Shown here: piece by piece, positions 41,479 through 43,520 of the stretch | How the letters are laid out: each line of letters starts with the position of its first letter | Position numbering within the stretch: position 1 is the first letter of the stretch | The notes under the pieces: model-generated | What the model was told of the DNA's origin: nothing | The model's input: only the letters and a program-made list of their open reading frames with translations | Database searches by the model: none | Assembly (NCBI RefSeq): GCF_018588885.1 | Contig: NZ_JAFFIW010000048.1 | Span: 1 to 43,520, forward strand | DNA: 43,520 nucleotides | Direction: 5' to 3' | DNA from: Mesorhizobium sp. dw_380 | Lineage (GTDB): Bacteria; Pseudomonadota; Alphaproteobacteria; Rhizobiales; Rhizobiaceae | Position numbers and translations under genes: made by a program

Positions 41479-41949
41479 CTATTCGCAGCGCAGCGTCACC
41501 GTCGCCTGATAATTTCCGGAGGCGAAGCGGTTGCTGCCGCCCTTGGTGCCGGCGAGATTGACCGAAACGAGCGAGGCGCCCGGAACGGTCAGATTGGTGG
41601 CGGAGCCTGTTTCGACGATCGTGTGGGCGCCGCTGGCCGAATAGGTCGGCGTCCATGTGGTGGCCGTGGCGTCGGCCGCCGGGGCGGTGGTGGTGGTCAC
41701 CGGATCGACGCTGAGCGCCACGCCTCCCGTGGTGGTGAGCGTGACCGTTCCCGCGGAGCCGCCGCTGTTGTGCGAGCTCAGCGACTGAAGGTCGGGGCTC
41801 ACCATCATCGTGCCGTTGGTGGCGACAACAAGCGTGCAGGTCGCGGTCACCGTGCCATTGAAAATCACATTCTGCGTTGTGGCCATTGCGGCCTGATCCA
41901 GGCACGCGGCCAGCAAGGCTGCACCAAAACTGGTGCGTAACCACTTCAT
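41479..41949 (-). CDS. Spore coat U (SCPU) domain protein, first copy
   Basis: A 156-residue exported protein heading the cluster. A signal peptide covers about 1-23 (MKWLRTSFGAALLAACLDQA, then AMA). The mature protein is beta-rich and full of Thr, Ser, Gly and Ala, with FNGTVTATCTLVV near 30-42, cysteines at 38 and 155 expected to pair, and the ending YQATVTLRCE. ATG 41949 has AGGAGG five bases upstream, but that site is buried in a predicted hairpin. It is followed after 20 bases by the chaperone-like gene. It is probably the main fibre or coat subunit, an inference from the family. Confidence 0.8.
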   Translation of the reverse strand: MKWLRTSFGAALLAACLDQAAMATTQNVIFNGTVTATCTLVVATNGTMMVSPDLQSLSSHNSGGSAGTVTLTTTGGVALSVDPVTTTTAPAADATATTWTPTYSASGAHTIVETGSATNLTVPGASLVSVNLAGTKGGSNRFASGNYQATVTLRCE

Positions 41950-41952
41950 AGG

Positions 41953-41992
41953 GACCTCCTATTAAGTCGGATCGCCCGAATTAATAGGAGTC
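41953..41992 (-). promoter_or_regulatory. Hairpin sequestering the first SCPU gene's ribosome binding site
   Basis: On the minus strand GACTCCTATTAA pairs with TTAATAGGAGGTC, twelve pairs with one bulged G, and TCGG/CCGA extend the stem inward. The AGGAGG of the SCPU gene lies wholly in the 3' arm, five bases from the ATG. It may act as a translational switch or thermosensor. Confidence 0.6.
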
Positions 41993-42171
41993 ACCATCGC
42001 TTTATCGTGGTTAATTTAGCGTAAACTTAAATATCATGGAGCAATAACAGCCATGAAGAAACCGATGGTTGTCCCTGGTTGTATCCAGAAATTCTGACCA
42101 AGAAATCGTACGAATACTTTCTGAAACGAATATTCACACATTTCTTCAGCAGAAATAGAAAACTCGACATT

Positions 42172-43050
42172 TCAGGACGAAATCTGCCCCGCCTCCCAAC
42201 CCAGGATGGCGCGCTTGCGGGTCAGGCCCCAGTGGTAGCCGGTGAGGTCGCCGGACTTACCGATGGCGCGATGGCATGGCACCACGAAAGAGAGCGGGTT
42301 GGCGCCGTTGGCGGCACCGACCGCGCGGCTGGCGCTTGGCGCGCCAATGCTGGCGGCGATCGAGGAATAGGTGCGGGCCTTGCCCATCGGAATCTGGAGC
42401 AGCGCCTCCCAGACGCGAACCTGGAAGTCGGTGCCGATCATGACGACATGCAGCGGCTGATCGGGGCGCCACAGCGTCGGATCGAAGATCCGTACGGCAT
42501 AAGGCCCCGTCGCGGCCATGTCCTCGACATAGATGGCGTTCGGCCAGCGGCTGGACATGTCGGTGAAGGCGGCGCGCTCCTCGCCGGGATCGCTGAAGGC
42601 AAGGCCGGCAAGCCCGCGATCGGTGGCCATGATCAACGCGGTGCCGAATGGCGAGGGATGGTAGCCGTAGCGGATGGTGAGCCCGGCGCCGCGCGTCTTG
42701 TAGTCGCCCGGCGACATCGCCTCGTGGGTGACGAACAGGTCATGCAGCCGGCCGGGACCCGACATGCCCAGTTCGAACGAGGTTTCGAGCAGCGGCATGC
42801 CAGAATCGAGCAGCCGGCGCGCATGGTCGAGCGTCACCGCCTGCAGGAACGCTTTTGGCGACAGGCCTGCCCAGCGGGTGAAAAGTTTTTGCAGGCCGGT
42901 CGGCGTCTCGCCGACCTCTTCCGCAAGTTCCTCGAGCGATGGCTGGTCGCGGTAGTCGAGGCTGATCTTCTCGATGGCGCGGCGCACGATCTCATAATCG
43001 CTGCCCTGCGGCGTGATATCCTTCTTGAGGACTGCTGTCTGTGTGCTCAT
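42172..43050 (-). CDS. Ada-like AraC HTH/methylated-DNA--protein-cysteine methyltransferase
   Basis: A 292-residue repair protein. An AraC-type HTH region (about 20-110, SPKAFLQAVTLDHARRLLDSG) precedes a methylguanine methyltransferase domain. The acceptor Cys259 lies in FVVPCHRAIG, with GTDFQVRVWEALLQIPMGK and TYSSIAASIGAP typical of the DNA-binding part. The N-terminal zinc/Cys domain of E. coli Ada, which senses methylphosphotriesters, is missing. I chose ATG 43050, with AAGGAG about eight bases upstream; the frame is open to 43101. Rhizobiales often have this two-domain form, as I remember. Confidence 0.9.
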   Translation of the reverse strand: MSTQTAVLKKDITPQGSDYEIVRRAIEKISLDYRDQPSLEELAEEVGETPTGLQKLFTRWAGLSPKAFLQAVTLDHARRLLDSGMPLLETSFELGMSGPGRLHDLFVTHEAMSPGDYKTRGAGLTIRYGYHPSPFGTALIMATDRGLAGLAFSDPGEERAAFTDMSSRWPNAIYVEDMAATGPYAVRIFDPTLWRPDQPLHVVMIGTDFQVRVWEALLQIPMGKARTYSSIAASIGAPSASRAVGAANGANPLSFVVPCHRAIGKSGDLTGYHWGLTRKRAILGWEAGQISS

Positions 43051-43165
43051 CGAACCGTCTCCTTGGCCAGGAATATCGCCCCTCGGGGCGCCGATCGCCA
43101 CCCGAAACTTGCCTTCCTGCGGCGCAAGCCCAGATAGATTCGCGTTTCGAGCCGAGGAGTCGCTG

Positions 43166-43331
43166 ATGGCTGGGGAGAAGGTGCATCTGAGCGGGGCAAA
43201 AGAGACCTTGACCCTCTACGGCAAGGCGCTCAAGGTCGACGATAATCTCGGCATCGGCCTGGCGATCAGGGCAAAGACGCTCGAGAAATCCCGGCGCGAT
43301 CGTGCTGCATCTGGCTGCGGGCTTGACCTAG
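43166..43331 (+). pseudogene. Remnant of a class I SAM-dependent (LCM/PPM-type) methyltransferase
   Basis: ATG 43166 opens MAGEKVHLSGAKETLTLYGK and runs to AIRAKTLE. In the next frame, from 43287, NPGAIVLHLAAGL follows and ends in TAG at 43329. Together they look like the beginning of a leucine-carboxyl-methyltransferase-type protein (KETL..LYGKA, AIRAKT, then the SAM motif VLHL.CGLD), with internal losses, a frameshift, and Ala for the usual Cys. The rest is gone and a dispersed repeat starts at the break. It is far too short to function. The family call is moderate. Confidence 0.55.
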
Positions 43332-43432
43332 AGCAGTTCACCGTTTCACGGAAACGGCGAACTGCTCTAACTCTTTGTTTTGACGCAATTCCGGGCGGAA
43401 AACCGTTCACACCTTTTCCTGGAATTGCTCTA
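43329..43432. repeat. Dispersed intergenic element, copy C (full length)
   Basis: This is the longest copy. Its first part is a 40-base hairpin, AGAGCAGTTC with GAACTGCTCT and inner CCGTTTC with GAAACGG. Its second part has GACGCAATTCCGGGCGGAA and CCTTTTCCTGGAATTGC, with perfect inverted ends GCAATTCC and GGAATTGC. Copies A and B carry the second part, and copy B also part of the first. Confidence 0.8.
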
Positions 43433-43520
43433 GCCTTCGTTCACCATGTGAGTCTAGGTGCGCTGGCTGCTGCCGGTGCACCCCCACGAAAACCAGGGAG
43501 GTCCTGTGGAGGCGGCCGCC
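43433..43520. other. Window end, nothing recognised
   Basis: The last 88 bases after the repeat show no start with a binding site and no recognisable product. They may be upstream sequence of a gene beyond the window. Confidence 0.3.

Noticed and set aside
41500..41944. Upstream extension of the chaperone-like frame
   Set aside because: This part is out of frame with the first SCPU gene that occupies it and reads as low-complexity His/Arg-rich text. The real start is GTG 41458 with its AAGGAGG.
42011..42026. CtrA-like site before the SCPU operon (TTAA-N7-TAAAC)
   Set aside because: It has one mismatch in a short AT-rich region where chance matches are likely, so it is too weak to list as a feature.

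Overview
The window looks like a chromosomal segment of a GC-rich alphaproteobacterium of the Rhizobiales, most likely Mesorhizobium or a close Phyllobacteriaceae relative. This rests on gene content and order recognised from memory, not on a database search: the lptC-lptA-lptB-rpoN-hpf-ptsN cluster, the cysG/DUF2849/cysI/cysH/DUF934 sulfur cluster, olsB, an Hsp20/DUF1150 pair, a host-attachment-family protein, and dispersed palindromic intergenic elements. No rRNA, tRNA, CRISPR array, transposase or phage gene was found.

Layout. 1-513: no confident gene, but a CtrA-like box. 514-5546: class A penicillin-binding protein, SDR oxidoreductase, quinone-oxidoreductase-like enzyme and a divergent AraC regulator. 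5615-8063: CPA2-type cation/proton antiporter and a host-attachment-family protein. 8471-13328: assimilatory sulfate reduction (siroheme synthase, DUF2849, sulfite/nitrite reductase, APS/PAPS reductase, DUF934), largely with overlapping or closely spaced genes and a candidate operator upstream. 13624-15700: DJ-1/PfpI protein, fatty acid desaturase and a small hypothetical. 15939-17310: grpE with a heat-shock-type promoter, then a frameshifted TRIC channel gene bracketed by short repeats. 17455-24553 (minus strand): olsB, hybrid histidine kinase, AcuI-like reductase, lspA and two RNA methyltransferases. 24689-26289: YafY/WYL regulator, VOC protein and EVE protein. 26279-29013 (minus): ornithine cyclodeaminase-like protein, LapA, IhfB and SppA. 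29373-34659 (plus): LPS transport genes, sigma-54, hibernation factor and PtsN. 34727-35483 (minus): DUF1150 and Hsp20 behind a consensus RpoH promoter. 35787-39971: nucleoside hydrolase, LysE exporter, amidase and ribokinase. 40124-41949 (minus): a compact four-gene cluster of exported proteins, two of them spore-coat-U (SCPU) like. 42172-43050: Ada-like protein. 43166-43331: decayed methyltransferase remnant, followed by a dispersed repeat.

How the genes work together. The cys genes carry adenylyl sulfate to sulfide and make the siroheme this needs. The lpt genes export LPS, and rpoN, hpf and ptsN are their usual neighbours. GrpE and Hsp20 belong to the RpoH heat-shock response. The nucleoside hydrolase and ribokinase would together salvage ribose from nucleosides.

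The part that looks least described is the SCPU cluster at 40124-41949. It encodes two SCPU-domain proteins ending in the same motif, a single-domain protein resembling half of a pilus chaperone, and a 151-residue exported protein I do not recognise. No usher or complete chaperone lies in the window. The Shine-Dalgarno of its first gene is buried in a strong predicted hairpin. Other points worth a second look are an 11-copy heptanucleotide array abutting the olsB stop codon, a structured leader before lptC, a near-perfect palindrome between the YafY regulator and the VOC gene, and three copies of one dispersed intergenic element.
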